The notes under the pieces are model-generated. The model was not told where the DNA came from and searched no databases. It saw only the letters and a program-made list of their open reading frames with translations. Positions 16,674 to 29,300 of a DNA stretch of 64,000 nucleotides are shown piece by piece (position 1 is the stretch's first letter; each line of letters opens with the position of its first letter). This DNA comes from JANMMJ01 sp964543235 (GTDB lineage Bacteria; Pseudomonadota; Alphaproteobacteria; Rhizobiales; Aestuariivirgaceae). Made by a program: the position numbers and the translations under genes. The stretch lies in contig CAZIXE010000002.1 in the NCBI GenBank assembly GCA_964543235.1, positions 54,916 through 118,915 on the forward strand. Direction: 5' to 3'.

Positions 16674-17408
16674 TCAGCGCTTCTGTGCGCCGTGGAACCT
16701 CTTCTCCCAGGCCTCGTGCTTCTCCATGCCCTCCTGGATGAAGGGTGTGAACATCGCAAGATTCATCAGGAGCCAGTTGACCAGCTTCGCCGGAAACCGG
16801 AGCGGCTTCACGAAATCGACGAACAGCACCACCCGGGTCTTGTCCGAGTGGTTCCACGCCTCGTGTTCATAGGCGTCGTCGAAGATCAGCACTTTGCCCT
16901 CTTCCCAGTGGCACACCTGGTCTGCGACGCGGATCGCGATTTTCTCGCGCGGCTCCGGCACGATGAGCCCGAGATGCAGGCGCAGCACACCGTTATAGGG
17001 CCCCCGGTGCGCCGGCAGATGCTTGCCGGGTTCGAAGATCGAGAACATCGCTGTCTTGAGCCCGGGGATCCGCCTCACCGCCTCCCAGGTCCTGGGACAC
17101 AGCGCGATGTTGCGTTCCGACGGCTTGCCGAAACCCGCAAGGAAAAACGTCTTCCAGTTGTCGTCGCTGGTGATCGTCTTCACATCTGCGGCGATGTCCT
17201 GGAAATTCGGCAGTTCCGCCTTGCGGGTCAGGACCTGCTCGAGTTCGCGGCGGATCTCGGGAAAGGCCTTCTCGATGTCCCGCGCCCAGGGAAACACGTC
17301 AGTGTCATAGACCGGCGGATTGCCGTGGATGGCAAAGGCGAGATTGAGCCGCTCGGCCCGGGCCACGACGCCCATGAAGAAACGGGTGAGCAGGCCGGGG
17401 CGCGTCAT
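16674..17408 (-). CDS. Aspartyl/asparaginyl beta-hydroxylase domain protein (LpxO-like)
   Basis: 244 aa from the ATG at 17408 (MTRPGLLTRFF). Fe(II)/2-oxoglutarate-dependent dioxygenase family. The first Fe-ligand region is LPAHRGPYNGVLRLHLGL, the second is FDDAYEHEAWN, with VVLFVDFVKP after it. The hydrophobic C-terminus and overall length resemble LpxO, which hydroxylates lipid A acyl chains; peptide or small-molecule substrates are also possible. No adjacent gene points to a substrate. Confidence 0.85.
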   Translation of the reverse strand: MTRPGLLTRFFMGVVARAERLNLAFAIHGNPPVYDTDVFPWARDIEKAFPEIRRELEQVLTRKAELPNFQDIAADVKTITSDDNWKTFFLAGFGKPSERNIALCPRTWEAVRRIPGLKTAMFSIFEPGKHLPAHRGPYNGVLRLHLGLIVPEPREKIAIRVADQVCHWEEGKVLIFDDAYEHEAWNHSDKTRVVLFVDFVKPLRFPAKLVNWLLMNLAMFTPFIQEGMEKHEAWEKRFHGAQKR

Positions 17409-17521
17409 GGGCGCCAGGCCCTCGGTCTGAAGCCGCTGCTGTGGGCGCCCGCTCCCGATTGCATCTGGTTGCAGGCGGGGATGTGTTGCTGTCATGCGGC
17501 TGTCATTGACCGCGAAAGTGG

Positions 17522-18169
17522 CTATTTCGTGCCAAACATCCGGTCGCCCGCATCCCCGAGGCCCGGTACGATGTAGCCGTGACTGTTCAGGTGGCTGTCG
17601 ACCGCCGCTGTATAGATGTGAACGTCCGGATGGTCCCGGGCGACATGTTGGATTCCCTCCGGCGCCGCCAGCAGGCAAACCAGCTTGATGTCGGAGGCAC
17701 CCCGCTCCTTGAGCCGCCTGATTGCCGCCGACACCGAGTTGCCGGTCGCCAGCATGGGGTCGACCACGATGACCCGGCGCTCGGCGATGTCCTCTGGCAC
17801 CTTGCAATAGTATTCGACCGGTTCGAGCGTTTCCGGATTGCGGTAGATGCCGATATGTCCGACCCGCGCCGACGGCATGAGATCGAGCATGCCTTCCAGC
17901 AGACCGTTGCCGGCCCTGAGGATCGACACGATCACCAGCTTCTTGCCCTTGAGGATCGGCGCTTCCATTTCGGCAAGCGGCGTTTCGATGGTTTGTGTTG
18001 TCATTGGCAGGTCGCGCGCCACCTCATAGGCCAGGAGCAGGCTGATTTCCTTGAGCAACTGCCGGAACACCGCCGACGGCGTGTGCTTGTCGCGCATCAG
18101 CGTCAGCTTGTGCAGGACCAGCGGATGGTTGACGATGGTCAGGGTCTTGGGGGGGTCGAATTTGGCCAT
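17522..18169 (-). CDS. upp: Uracil phosphoribosyltransferase
   Basis: 215 aa from the ATG at 18169 (MAKFDPPKTLTIVNHPL); the longer upstream frame is spurious. It salvages uracil with PRPP to UMP. Motifs: LTLMRDKHT, LVIVSILRAGNGLLEGML, the PRPP loop VIVVDPMLATGNSV, and the uracil-binding end GYIVPGLGDAGDRMFGT. Divergent from glpR with a 100-bp gap. Confidence 0.97.
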   Translation of the reverse strand: MAKFDPPKTLTIVNHPLVLHKLTLMRDKHTPSAVFRQLLKEISLLLAYEVARDLPMTTQTIETPLAEMEAPILKGKKLVIVSILRAGNGLLEGMLDLMPSARVGHIGIYRNPETLEPVEYYCKVPEDIAERRVIVVDPMLATGNSVSAAIRRLKERGASDIKLVCLLAAPEGIQHVARDHPDVHIYTAAVDSHLNSHGYIVPGLGDAGDRMFGTK

Positions 18170-18269
18170 TGCAGTCCCGGAGGTTCGATTGCGGTCGCCT
18201 TTCCAATGCGCGATCGAGCCGGTAAACTCAAGCTGCCGTTGCGAGTCTTCCACCGGTCCAGAGGGTGCC

Positions 18270-19067
18270 ATGACGTCGATCAATTTCCGCCAGCATGAAA
18301 TTCTGAACCTTGCCCGGCAGACCGGCCGGGTCACCGTGGACGAGCTCGCGGCCCGCTTTGACGTGACCCCCCAGACCATCCGCAAGGACCTGAACGATCT
18401 CTGCGACCAGCGCCTGCTGACCCGCACCCATGGCGGCGCGCTGCTTTCCTCCGGTGTCGAGAACGTGGCCTATGAGGCCCGCCGCCAGCTGGCCACCGTC
18501 GAGAAGCAGCGGATCGGCGCGCGCGCTGCCGAACTGATTCCCAACGACTGTTCCTTGTTCGTCAACATCGGTACCACCACCGAGGAAGTTGCCCGCTCGC
18601 TGGTCAGCCATTCCGGCCTGCTGGTGATCACCAACAACATCCATGTCGCCACCATCCTGATGCCATCGCCGAAGATCGACGTGATTGTCGCCGGCGGCGT
18701 CGTCCGGCGCACTGATGGCGGCATCGTCGGCGAGGCGGCTGTCGATTTCATCGGCCAGTTCAAGGTCGACTATGCGGTAATCGGCGTGTCTGCCATCGAT
18801 GATGACGGTGCGCTCCTCGACTTCGACTACCGTGAGGTGCGTGCCGCCCAGGCCATCATTGCCAACGCCCGCAATGTCATTCTCGTTTCCGATGCCATGA
18901 AGTTCACACGCTCCGCACCGGTGCGCATTGGCCACATCAGCCAGGTCGATACATTCGTCACCGACCAGACCCCGCCCGACGCCATCGTCGACATCTGCCG
19001 CCATAACGGCGTGACGATTGAAGTGGCCGGCGGCGAAGAATCTTCTGGAACATCTGCCGCAGCCTAG
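18270..19067 (+). CDS. glpR: DeoR-family glycerol-3-phosphate regulon repressor
   Basis: 265 aa from the ATG at 18270. N-terminal DeoR helix-turn-helix (TVDELAARFDVTPQTIRKDLNDL, the recognition part being VTPQTIRKDL), followed by RTHGGALL and a sugar-phosphate sensing domain. It carries NIGTTTEEVARSL and AVIGVSAIDDDGALLDFDY. It heads the glycerol locus glpR-glpD-glpV-S-T-P-Q-U, so it should repress this locus until glycerol-3-phosphate accumulates. Candidate operators are the TTTCG repeats before glpD and glpV. Confidence 0.93.
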   Translation: MTSINFRQHEILNLARQTGRVTVDELAARFDVTPQTIRKDLNDLCDQRLLTRTHGGALLSSGVENVAYEARRQLATVEKQRIGARAAELIPNDCSLFVNIGTTTEEVARSLVSHSGLLVITNNIHVATILMPSPKIDVIVAGGVVRRTDGGIVGEAAVDFIGQFKVDYAVIGVSAIDDDGALLDFDYREVRAAQAIIANARNVILVSDAMKFTRSAPVRIGHISQVDTFVTDQTPPDAIVDICRHNGVTIEVAGGEESSGTSAAA

Positions 19068-19071
19068 TTCT

Positions 19072-19156
19072 TTTCGATTGCCTTTCGTTTTGTTTCAGAT
19101 TATTGATTTTAGCCGCGAAACTCGCTCGATATTTCGCAAATGCGAAAGACATTTCG
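19072..19156 (+). promoter_or_regulatory. TTTCG repeat array upstream of glpD (putative GlpR operators)
   Basis: TTTCG or TTTC units start at 19072, 19083 and 19093, spaced 10-11 bp (one helical turn). An inverted CGAAA is at 19116-19120. A near-perfect palindrome TTTCGCA-AA-TGCGAAA lies at 19132-19147, and another TTTCG at 19152. DeoR-family repressors typically bind repeats of this kind. A TTGATT at 19103-19108 could be a -35 box. Confidence 0.6.
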
Positions 19157-19205
19157 GATCTGCGGCAACGCGAGTGAAAAACAACGCGTCACTGGAGTCT
19201 CAGAA

Positions 19206-20723
19206 ATGCCGGCAGATCCGGCTGTGTTCGACCTGGCGATCATTGGCGGTGGCGTCAATGGCTGCGGCATTGCGCGCGACGCAGCGGGTCGCGGTCTCAA
19301 GGTCTTCCTGGCCGAACAAGGCGATCTGGCTGGCGCCACCTCCTCGGCCTCGACCAAGCTGATCCATGGCGGTCTCCGCTACCTCGAGCATTATGAATTC
19401 CGGTTAGTGCGCGAAGCGCTGATCGAGCGCGAGGTCCTCCTCAATGCCGCGCCGCACATCATCTGGCCGCTGCGCTTCGTGCTGCCGCATCACAAGGGAT
19501 TGCGCCCCTGGCCACTGCTGCGGCTCGGCCTTTTCCTCTATGACCATCTCGGTGGACGCAAGATTCTGCCCGGCACGCGCAGTGTGAATCTCCGCACCGA
19601 TGTCACTGGCGAGCCTCTGAAGCAGCAATTCACCCGCGGCTTTGAATATTCCGATTGCTGGGTCGAGGATTCCCGCCTGGTCGTGCTCAATGCGCGCGAT
19701 GCCGCCGACCGGGGCGCGGTGATCCGCCCCCGCACCAGGGTGACATCCGCCCGCCGCCACGGTGACCTTTGGACCGTCGCCCTTGGCGATGGCAGCGAAA
19801 TCCGCGCGGCCGCCCTGGTCAACACCGCAGGACCCTGGGTCAGCCAGGTGCTGGGCGAGGTCATCGGCATGAATGACCCCGACAGGATCCGCATGGTCAA
19901 GGGCAGTCATCTGGTCGTCACCAGACTCTACGACCACGACCGCTGCTACATCTTTCAGAATGCCGATGGCCGCATCTGTTTCGCCATACCTTACGAGCAG
20001 AACTACACCTTGATCGGCACCACCGACCAGGACCACCAGGGTGATCCCGGCGGGCCGCAGATTACGGAATCGGAGCGCGACTACCTGCTCAGCGCCGTCA
20101 GCGAGTATTTCCGGGCACCCGTGACCCGCGACATGGTGCGCTGGAGCTACTCCGGCATCCGGCCGCTCTATGATGACGGTGCCTCCAGGGCCCAGGAAGC
20201 CACGCGTGACTATGTCCTCAAGCTCGACAGGCCCGAGGGCAAGGCGCCGCTCCTCTCGGTCTTTGGCGGCAAGATCACGACCTACCGCCGATTGGCGGAA
20301 GCGGCTCTCGAGAAACTCATTCCGTTTTTTCCGCAGATGCGCGCCAGCTGGACCGCTGCCGCAACGCTGCCTGGCGGCGATTTCACCTATGCCGATGTCG
20401 AAAGGCGCATAGGCGAATTCCACGCCCGTTTCCCGTTTCTTCCTGCAGCCACGGCCCGCCGCCTGTTCCGTGCCTATGGCACCAGGGCGGATAGGGTTCT
20501 CGACGGCGTCCGTTCTTCTCTGGACCTCGGACAGACCTTCGGGCCCTTGAGCGAGCGCGAGGTTGAGTATCTCATCGCCAACGAGTTCGTGCATGAGGCC
20601 GATGACATTCTCTGGCGCCGCTCCAAGCTGGGCCTGCACATGACCGGTGCCGAACAGGATCAGCTTCGCAAGTTTTTTTCGGGCGGACGGGCCTTGGACG
20701 CCCGCCGAGCCGCATCGGCCTGA
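19206..20723 (+). CDS. glpD: Aerobic glycerol-3-phosphate dehydrogenase
   Basis: 505 aa from the ATG at 19206 (MPADPAVFDLAIIGGGVNG), with GGAG upstream. FAD-dependent membrane-associated enzyme that oxidises glycerol-3-phosphate to dihydroxyacetone phosphate and passes electrons to quinone. FAD motif IIGGGVNGCGIARDAAGRG at residues 11-29; GATSSASTKLIHGGLRYLE; TTDQDHQGDP; YSGIRPLYDDG; and the GlpD C-terminal domain (ARRLFRAYGTRA). Lies between glpR and the glycerol importer, expected to be induced with them. Confidence 0.97.
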   Translation: MPADPAVFDLAIIGGGVNGCGIARDAAGRGLKVFLAEQGDLAGATSSASTKLIHGGLRYLEHYEFRLVREALIEREVLLNAAPHIIWPLRFVLPHHKGLRPWPLLRLGLFLYDHLGGRKILPGTRSVNLRTDVTGEPLKQQFTRGFEYSDCWVEDSRLVVLNARDAADRGAVIRPRTRVTSARRHGDLWTVALGDGSEIRAAALVNTAGPWVSQVLGEVIGMNDPDRIRMVKGSHLVVTRLYDHDRCYIFQNADGRICFAIPYEQNYTLIGTTDQDHQGDPGGPQITESERDYLLSAVSEYFRAPVTRDMVRWSYSGIRPLYDDGASRAQEATRDYVLKLDRPEGKAPLLSVFGGKITTYRRLAEAALEKLIPFFPQMRASWTAAATLPGGDFTYADVERRIGEFHARFPFLPAATARRLFRAYGTRADRVLDGVRSSLDLGQTFGPLSEREVEYLIANEFVHEADDILWRRSKLGLHMTGAEQDQLRKFFSGGRALDARRAASA

Positions 20724-20770
20724 CGTCCGCCGCCGCCCTGTTTGCACTGCGGGAAGCCATTGATGTAATT

Positions 20771-20918
20771 GTTCGTTCTTCTTTCGGTTCTTTTCGCTCT
20801 TGCCAAAACCCGTCTCGCCCACACCCATTCAGAGGTTGTCCGTACGGTCTAATGTCGAAGAATTCGTTCGGTTTTCTGTTTCCGAGCTATTGACTTTCGC
20901 TTTTTTTCGTTTGATTAT
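20771..20918 (+). promoter_or_regulatory. glpV promoter with TTTCG operator repeats
   Basis: A sigma-70-like promoter TTGACT (20890-20895), 17-bp spacer, GATTAT (20913-20918) precedes glpV. Two TTTCG units (20895-20899 and 20905-20909, 10 bp apart) fill the spacer. A second cluster lies upstream: GTTCG at 20771, TTTCG at 20782 and 20792, plus TTCG repeats at 20863-20870. The placement predicts direct repression of glpV and the importer genes by GlpR. Confidence 0.65.
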
Positions 20919-20964
20919 CCCCTCAGGCTCCGAGAGGAGGCCACATCGAAAGGGAGGAATCTCG

Positions 20965-22701
<1,737 letters not shown>

Positions 22702-22711
22702 TCGGGTTTGG

Positions 22712-22779
22712 GGGGCGGAAGGGGCTTGCACCTTCCGCCCCGCTGCCTCCCGGAACTTGCGCCCGGGCCGGTCCCGGGC
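22712..22779 (+). promoter_or_regulatory. Two stem-loops between glpV and glpS
   Basis: Hairpin 1 pairs GGGGCGGAAGG (22712-22722) with CCTTCCGCCCC (22731-22741), 11 bp. Hairpin 2 pairs GCCCGGG (22761-22767) with CCCGGGC (22773-22779). Neither has a U-tract, so full termination is unlikely. Such structures after a binding-protein gene usually protect the upstream mRNA or attenuate read-through to the ATPase genes. Confidence 0.6.
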
Positions 22780-22885
22780 CTCTTTGTGAATGACCCTGTC
22801 GCAGATCGTGCAAGAGTTTCAAGGCTTGCAGCCTGGGGCAAACAGATGACAGGATGACGGTGACAGATGCAGCCCCTCCGGTACC

Positions 22886-23946
22886 ATGGCACTTGAACTG
22901 AGAAACATTGCCAAGCAGGTTGGCGCGGATGTTCACATTCATCCCGTGAACCTGACACTCACCGAAGGCAGCTTCAATGTGCTGCTCGGCACCACGCTTG
23001 CCGGCAAGACCACCCTCATGCAGCTCATGGCCGGCATCCAGAAGCCGAGTTCCGGTACGCTGCTGTTTCACGGCAAGGACGTCACCGGCGTGCCCGTCCA
23101 GAAGCGCAACGTGTCGATGGTCTATCAGCAGTTCATCAACTACCCGAACTTCACCGTATACGACAATATTGCCTCACCGCTGCGCGTCGCGGGACTTGAC
23201 AACGCCGAGATCGACCGCCGCGTCGCCAAGGCTGCCGAGCTTCTGCGCCTCACGCCCATGCTGAAGCGCCGCCCCGCCGAACTCTCCGGTGGCCAGCAGC
23301 AGCGCACCGCCATCGCCCGCGCCATTGTCAAGGACAGTGATCTCATTCTTCTGGACGAGCCGCTCGCCAATCTCGACTATAAGCTGCGCGAAGAGCTGCG
23401 CGACGAACTCCCGCGGCTTTTCGCCAACCGCAATGCCATTGTCGTCTACGCGACAACCGAGCCGGTCGAGGCCCTGCTCTTTGGCGGCAACACCGCGACC
23501 CTGCATGAGGGCCGCGTGACCCAGTTCGGCCCGACCTCCGAAATCTATCGCCGGCCCCGCAACCTGCTGACCGCGCAGGTCTTCTCCGATCCCCCCATCA
23601 ACACGGCCAGGGTGACGAAGCGTGGCGGCCACATCCTGCTCGGCACCAACAGATGGACGGCCGGCCGCTTTGCCAAGTCCCTGGCCGATGGCGACTACAC
23701 CATGGGCCTTCGGCCCCATCACATTTCGCCCGTCCCCCAGACCAATGGCGCTCCCAGCGTCGAAGGCCGGGTCCTCGTTACCGAGCTCTCGGGATCGGAG
23801 AGCGTCATCCACTTCGACCTCAATGGCCGCACCTGGGTGTCGCAGTCCCATGGCATTCATCCCTTCGAGGTGGGCTCCACGGCGAGGCTCTATCTCGACA
23901 TCGATCAAAGCCTGTTCTTCGGCGCCAAAGACGAGTTGATCTCCTG

Positions 23947-23947
<1 letters not shown>
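22886..23947 (+). CDS. glpS: Glycerol ABC importer ATPase 1 (H-loop His replaced)
   Basis: 353 aa, MalK-like. Walker A GTTLAGKT (35-42), signature LSGGQQQR (133-140) and Walker B LILLDEP (153-159) are present, followed by a TOBE-like C-terminal domain. The switch histidine is missing: the usual YVTHD reads YATTE, with Thr191 at the His position. Its partner GlpT has the opposite defect, so the heterodimer should have one consensus ATP site and one degenerate site. The stop overlaps the glpT start by one base (TGATG). Confidence 0.93.
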
Positions 23948-25019
<1,072 letters not shown>

Positions 25020-25023
<4 letters not shown>

Positions 25024-25879
25024 ACAAGACGCTGAACAACCGCGCCTGGTTTCTTGTCCTCCCCGTCTTCGCGATGGTCGCCTTCAATGCGCTGATCCCG
25101 CTGATGACGGTGGTCAACTACTCGATTCAGGAATCCTTCGCAGCCAATGAATTCTTCTGGTCCGGCGAGCGCTGGTTCCGCGAACTCCTGCGCAACCCGG
25201 ATTTCCATGCCTCGCTTGGTCGCCAGGCGATCTTCACCGCCGTCGTGCTCTTGATCCAGGTTCCGCTGGGCCTCGCCATCGCGCTTTGCATGCCACGCAA
25301 GGGACCGTGGGTATCGGTCTGCCTTGTGCTGGTGGCATTGCCGCTGCTCGTACCGTGGAACGTGGTGGGTTCCATGTGGAACATCATGGCGCTACCCGAC
25401 ATTGGTCTCCTCGGCAAGGCGATCAACGCGCTGGGTATCGAGTACAACTATACCCGCCAGCCCGCCGCCGCATGGTTCACCGTCATCCTCATGGATGTCT
25501 GGCACTGGACCTCGCTAGTGGTCCTTCTGTGTTACGCCGGCCTCGTCGCCATTCCGGATGCCTATTATCAGGCTGCCAAGGTCGACGGCGCCAGACCCTG
25601 GGCGGTCTTCCGCTACATCCAGCTGCCGAAACTCCGCCATGTTCTGACCATCGCCATCCTGCTCCGCTTCATGGACAGCTTCATGATCTATACCGAGGTG
25701 ATCGTGCTCACCGGCGGCGGCCCCGGCAGCACCACCAAGTTCCTGTCGATCGATCTCGTGCAGAAGGCGCTGGGCGGCTTCGATCTCGGCCCTGCCGCGG
25801 CCTTCTCCATCGTCTACTTCCTCATCATACTTTTCTTCAGCTGGCTGTTCTACACGCTGATGATGCGCGCGGAGGCGAA

Positions 25880-25883
<4 letters not shown>
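25020..25883 (+). CDS. glpP: Glycerol ABC importer permease 1
   Basis: 287 aa, about six transmembrane helices, MalF-like. The coupling (EAA) motif is AAKVDGARPWAVFRYIQLPKL, seen as VDGARPWAVFRYIQLP at about residues 190-205. The ATG overlaps the glpT stop and the gene ends overlapping glpQ (ATGA). It forms the membrane channel with GlpQ. Confidence 0.94.
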
Positions 25884-26680
<797 letters not shown>

Positions 26681-26692
26681 GGAGTATCGGCA

Positions 26693-27016
26693 ATGGATCA
26701 GATCGCTCTCTTCTCTGCCGAATGGTGGCAGCAGCCGCTGGGAACATGGATGGCCTGGAACCGGGTGTCCATCGCCTTCTTCCTTTACATCTTCGCATCC
26801 ATCGCCGCGATGGGCATATGGGAATATTTCGCGCCGGGCGGCGCGCCGCGGCGTGGCATCTTCGGTCTCGACACCACCCGTGGCGACCGCCTGTTCATGA
26901 CCCATCTCGGCAGCTGCTTCATCTTCCTCGGCTGGCTCGCCTTCTACGGCACGCCGCTCTGGGGCGGGCTGGTCATAGCGATTGCCTGGGCCATCTTCAT
27001 CTTCCGCTGGGCCTGA
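26693..27016 (+). CDS. glpU: DUF2160 small membrane protein of the glycerol importer locus
   Basis: 107 aa with three hydrophobic segments (about 22-42, 68-85, 88-104). The sequence, including EYFAPGGAPRRGIFGL and TTRGDRLFMTHLGSCFIFLGW, matches the DUF2160 family that accompanies GlpSTPQV in rhizobia as GlpU. It lies 12 bp after glpQ. Its role is unknown; an accessory subunit or membrane stabiliser of the importer is plausible. Confidence 0.88.
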   Translation: MDQIALFSAEWWQQPLGTWMAWNRVSIAFFLYIFASIAAMGIWEYFAPGGAPRRGIFGLDTTRGDRLFMTHLGSCFIFLGWLAFYGTPLWGGLVIAIAWAIFIFRWA

Positions 27017-27049
27017 GCCAGGCGCCGGATGGGGCGTCACCGGGAGGTC

Positions 27050-27096
27050 TTGAAATCGCCCGGCAAAAGGACTATAATGTAACAATAAAAGTTACA
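27050..27096 (+). promoter_or_regulatory. Sigma-70 promoter with inverted repeat before the VOC gene
   Basis: TTGAAA (27050-27055), a 17-bp spacer and a perfect TATAAT (27073-27078) form a strong promoter. An inverted repeat TGTAAC-N7-GTTACA (27078-27096) starts at the last base of the -10 box and covers the expected transcription start. A dimeric repressor bound there would block transcription; no regulator gene is adjacent. Confidence 0.75.
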
Positions 27097-27109
27097 GATT
27101 GGATTCCCC

Positions 27110-27601
27110 ATGTCCCCGCAGTCGCCTCCCATCGCCGCCGGCACCCGGATCGGCCACGTCCACCTCAAGGTCGCCGACATCGAGCGCGCCCTTGCCTTCT
27201 ATTGCGGCGTACTCGGTTTCGAACTGCAGCAGCGCTACGGCCCGCAGGCGGCCTTCATTTCCGCCGGCGGCTATCATCACCACATCGGCCTCAACACCTG
27301 GGAGAGCCAGGGTGGCTCGCCACCACCGCCCGGGACCACCGGCCTGTACCACGTGGCCATTCTCTACCCCACCCGGGCTGACCTCGCCGATGCACTGAAG
27401 CGCCTGGCCGCCAACGGCATCCCTCTCGATGGCGCCTCCGACCATGGCGTATCCGAAGCCCTCTACCTTCGCGATCCCGACCAGAACGGCATTGAGCTCT
27501 ATTGGGACAAGCCTGAGGACCAGTGGCCGCGCAACGCCGATGGCAGCCTCGCCATGGTGACTCGCCGCCTCGATCTCAACGATCTGCTCGCCGCCGCATG
27601 A
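27110..27601 (+). CDS. VOC-family (glyoxalase/extradiol dioxygenase-like) protein
   Basis: 163 aa. Vicinal-oxygen-chelate fold: GHVHLKVADIERALAFYCGVLGFE, the central GGYHHHIGLNTW and YHVAILYPTRADL, and the metal-binding end LRDPDQNGIELYWDKP. Two metal ligands, His in the first strand and Glu in GIELYWD, are visible. Such proteins are annotated as glyoxalase or catechol 2,3-dioxygenase-like; the substrate is uncertain. It has its own promoter and sits between glpU and glpK. Confidence 0.88.
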   Translation: MSPQSPPIAAGTRIGHVHLKVADIERALAFYCGVLGFELQQRYGPQAAFISAGGYHHHIGLNTWESQGGSPPPPGTTGLYHVAILYPTRADLADALKRLAANGIPLDGASDHGVSEALYLRDPDQNGIELYWDKPEDQWPRNADGSLAMVTRRLDLNDLLAAA

Positions 27602-27666
27602 AAGGCAGCAGGAAATCTGCATCTGTGGCCGCCTGAAACATTGACGTTTTGCCACGCCATGCCAAG

Positions 27667-27694
27667 ACTCCCCTTCCACTGAAGGGGAGTTTTT
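27667..27694 (+). terminator. Terminator-like hairpin whose 3' arm contains the glpK Shine-Dalgarno
   Basis: ACTCCCCTTC (27667-27676) pairs with GAAGGGGAGT (27681-27690) around a CACT loop; a run of five T follows (27690-27694). The only ribosome-binding site of glpK, GGGGAG (27684-27689), lies inside the 3' arm, six bases before the ATG at 27696. The element can both end the VOC transcript and hide the glpK ribosome-binding site. Confidence 0.75.
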
Positions 27695-27695
27695 C

Positions 27696-29183
27696 ATGGC
27701 CACGCGCATTCTCGCCATCGACCAGGGCACCACCTCGTCCCGCGCCATCGTCTTTGACAGGACGCTGAAACCCCTGGGCAGCGCCCAGGCTGAATTCCGC
27801 CAGCACTTCCCCGCATCCGGCTGGGTCGAACACGATCCTGAAGAGATCTGGAAGACCGTAGTAGCCACCGCCCGGGCAGCCCTGCGCAAGGCGAAGTGCA
27901 CGGCCGCCGACCTTGCCGGAATCGGCATCACCAACCAGCGCGAGACCACCGTTATTTGGGACCGCAAGACCGGCAGGCCCATCCACCGCGCCATTGTCTG
28001 GCAGGACCGGCGCACCGCTGGCATCTGTGCGGAACTCAAGGCCGCCGGTCACGAGCCGGCCTTTGCCGGCAAGACGGGCCTGCTGCTGGATCCTTACTTT
28101 TCCGGCACCAAGGTTGCCTGGCTGCTCGACAACGTGAAAGGCGCAAGGGCCCGCGCTGAAAAGGGCGACCTCGCTTTCGGTACCATTGACAGCTTTCTGG
28201 TCTGGCGCATGACCGGCGGCAGGAGCCATTTTACCGACGCCACCAATGCCTCGCGCACCCTGCTTTACAACATTCACACCGGAACCTGGGATGAGGAATT
28301 GCTCCGCCTGCTGAGGATCCCACGGTCTCTGCTTCCCGAGGTGAAGGACTGCGCCGCCGATTATGGTATCACCGGGAAGTCCCTGCTGGGAGCTGCCGTT
28401 CGCATTCTTGGCGTCGCCGGCGACCAGCAGGCGGCAACCATTGGTCAGGCCTGCTTCAAGCCGGGCATGATGAAATCAACGTACGGCACCGGTTGCTTCG
28501 CGCTGCTCAATACCGGCGGCCAGCCGGTGGCTTCCCGGAACCGGCTGCTTACCACCATTGCCTATCAGCTCGATGGCCGCCGCACCTATGCTCTTGAAGG
28601 CGCGATCTTCATCGCCGGCGCCGCGGTGCAGTGGCTGCGCGACGGGCTCGGCATCGTGAAGAAGGCATCCGACACGGGGCCCCTGGCCGGCGCTGCCGAT
28701 CCGGGTCAGCAGGTTTATCTGATCCCGGCCTTTGTCGGCCTCGGCGCACCCTACTGGAATGCCGACGCCCGCGGTGCCCTGTTCGGCCTCACCCGCAATA
28801 CCGGCCCCGCCGAACTGGCGCGCGCCGCCCTCGAATCCGTCTGCTACCAGACCCGCGACCTGCTCGAGGCGATGCGTCGCGACTGGGGCGGTGCCGGCCG
28901 GACCGTGCTGCGCGTCGACGGCGGCATGACCGCCTCCGATTGGACCATGCAGTGCCTGGCCGACATCATCAATGCGCCCGTTGACCGCCCCAAGGTACTG
29001 GAGACGACGGCCCTTGGCGCCGCCTATCTCGCGGGACTGAAGGCCGGTCTTTGCCCTCCGCCCGCCGCTTTTGCCAGGACCTGGAAAGCCCAGAAGCGCT
29101 TCGCCCCGAAACTGAAGGCAGCGGTCCGCGAACAGAAATACGCCGGCTGGCAGCGGTCAATGCGCAAGCTGCTCAGTGAGTAG
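27696..29183 (+). CDS. glpK: Glycerol kinase
   Basis: 495 aa FGGY-family kinase, ATP-dependent phosphorylation of glycerol to sn-glycerol-3-phosphate. N-terminal ILAIDQGTTSSRAIVFD; GITNQRETTVIWDRKTGRPI; substrate region WRMTGGRSHFTDATNASRT; ATP region STYGTGCFALLNTG; VDGGMTASDWTMQCLAD. Full family length. With GlpD it feeds imported glycerol into glycolysis as dihydroxyacetone phosphate. Its translation start is embedded in a hairpin. Confidence 0.97.
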   Translation: MATRILAIDQGTTSSRAIVFDRTLKPLGSAQAEFRQHFPASGWVEHDPEEIWKTVVATARAALRKAKCTAADLAGIGITNQRETTVIWDRKTGRPIHRAIVWQDRRTAGICAELKAAGHEPAFAGKTGLLLDPYFSGTKVAWLLDNVKGARARAEKGDLAFGTIDSFLVWRMTGGRSHFTDATNASRTLLYNIHTGTWDEELLRLLRIPRSLLPEVKDCAADYGITGKSLLGAAVRILGVAGDQQAATIGQACFKPGMMKSTYGTGCFALLNTGGQPVASRNRLLTTIAYQLDGRRTYALEGAIFIAGAAVQWLRDGLGIVKKASDTGPLAGAADPGQQVYLIPAFVGLGAPYWNADARGALFGLTRNTGPAELARAALESVCYQTRDLLEAMRRDWGGAGRTVLRVDGGMTASDWTMQCLADIINAPVDRPKVLETTALGAAYLAGLKAGLCPPPAAFARTWKAQKRFAPKLKAAVREQKYAGWQRSMRKLLSE

Positions 29184-29300
29184 ACCCTGCTCATCGAGTT
29201 GATGCCGTTTGGGCATTTCACTCTGTTCCTCCGATGACCGATCTTTGGGGCAGGGAAGGCTAGCCCTTCTTGACTCAAACCTCTGTTCGGAGATGACCCA

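Noticed and set aside
19404..20828. 474-residue minus-strand open frame
   Set aside because: Antisense to glpD, whose motifs are complete; composition is that of a shadow frame.
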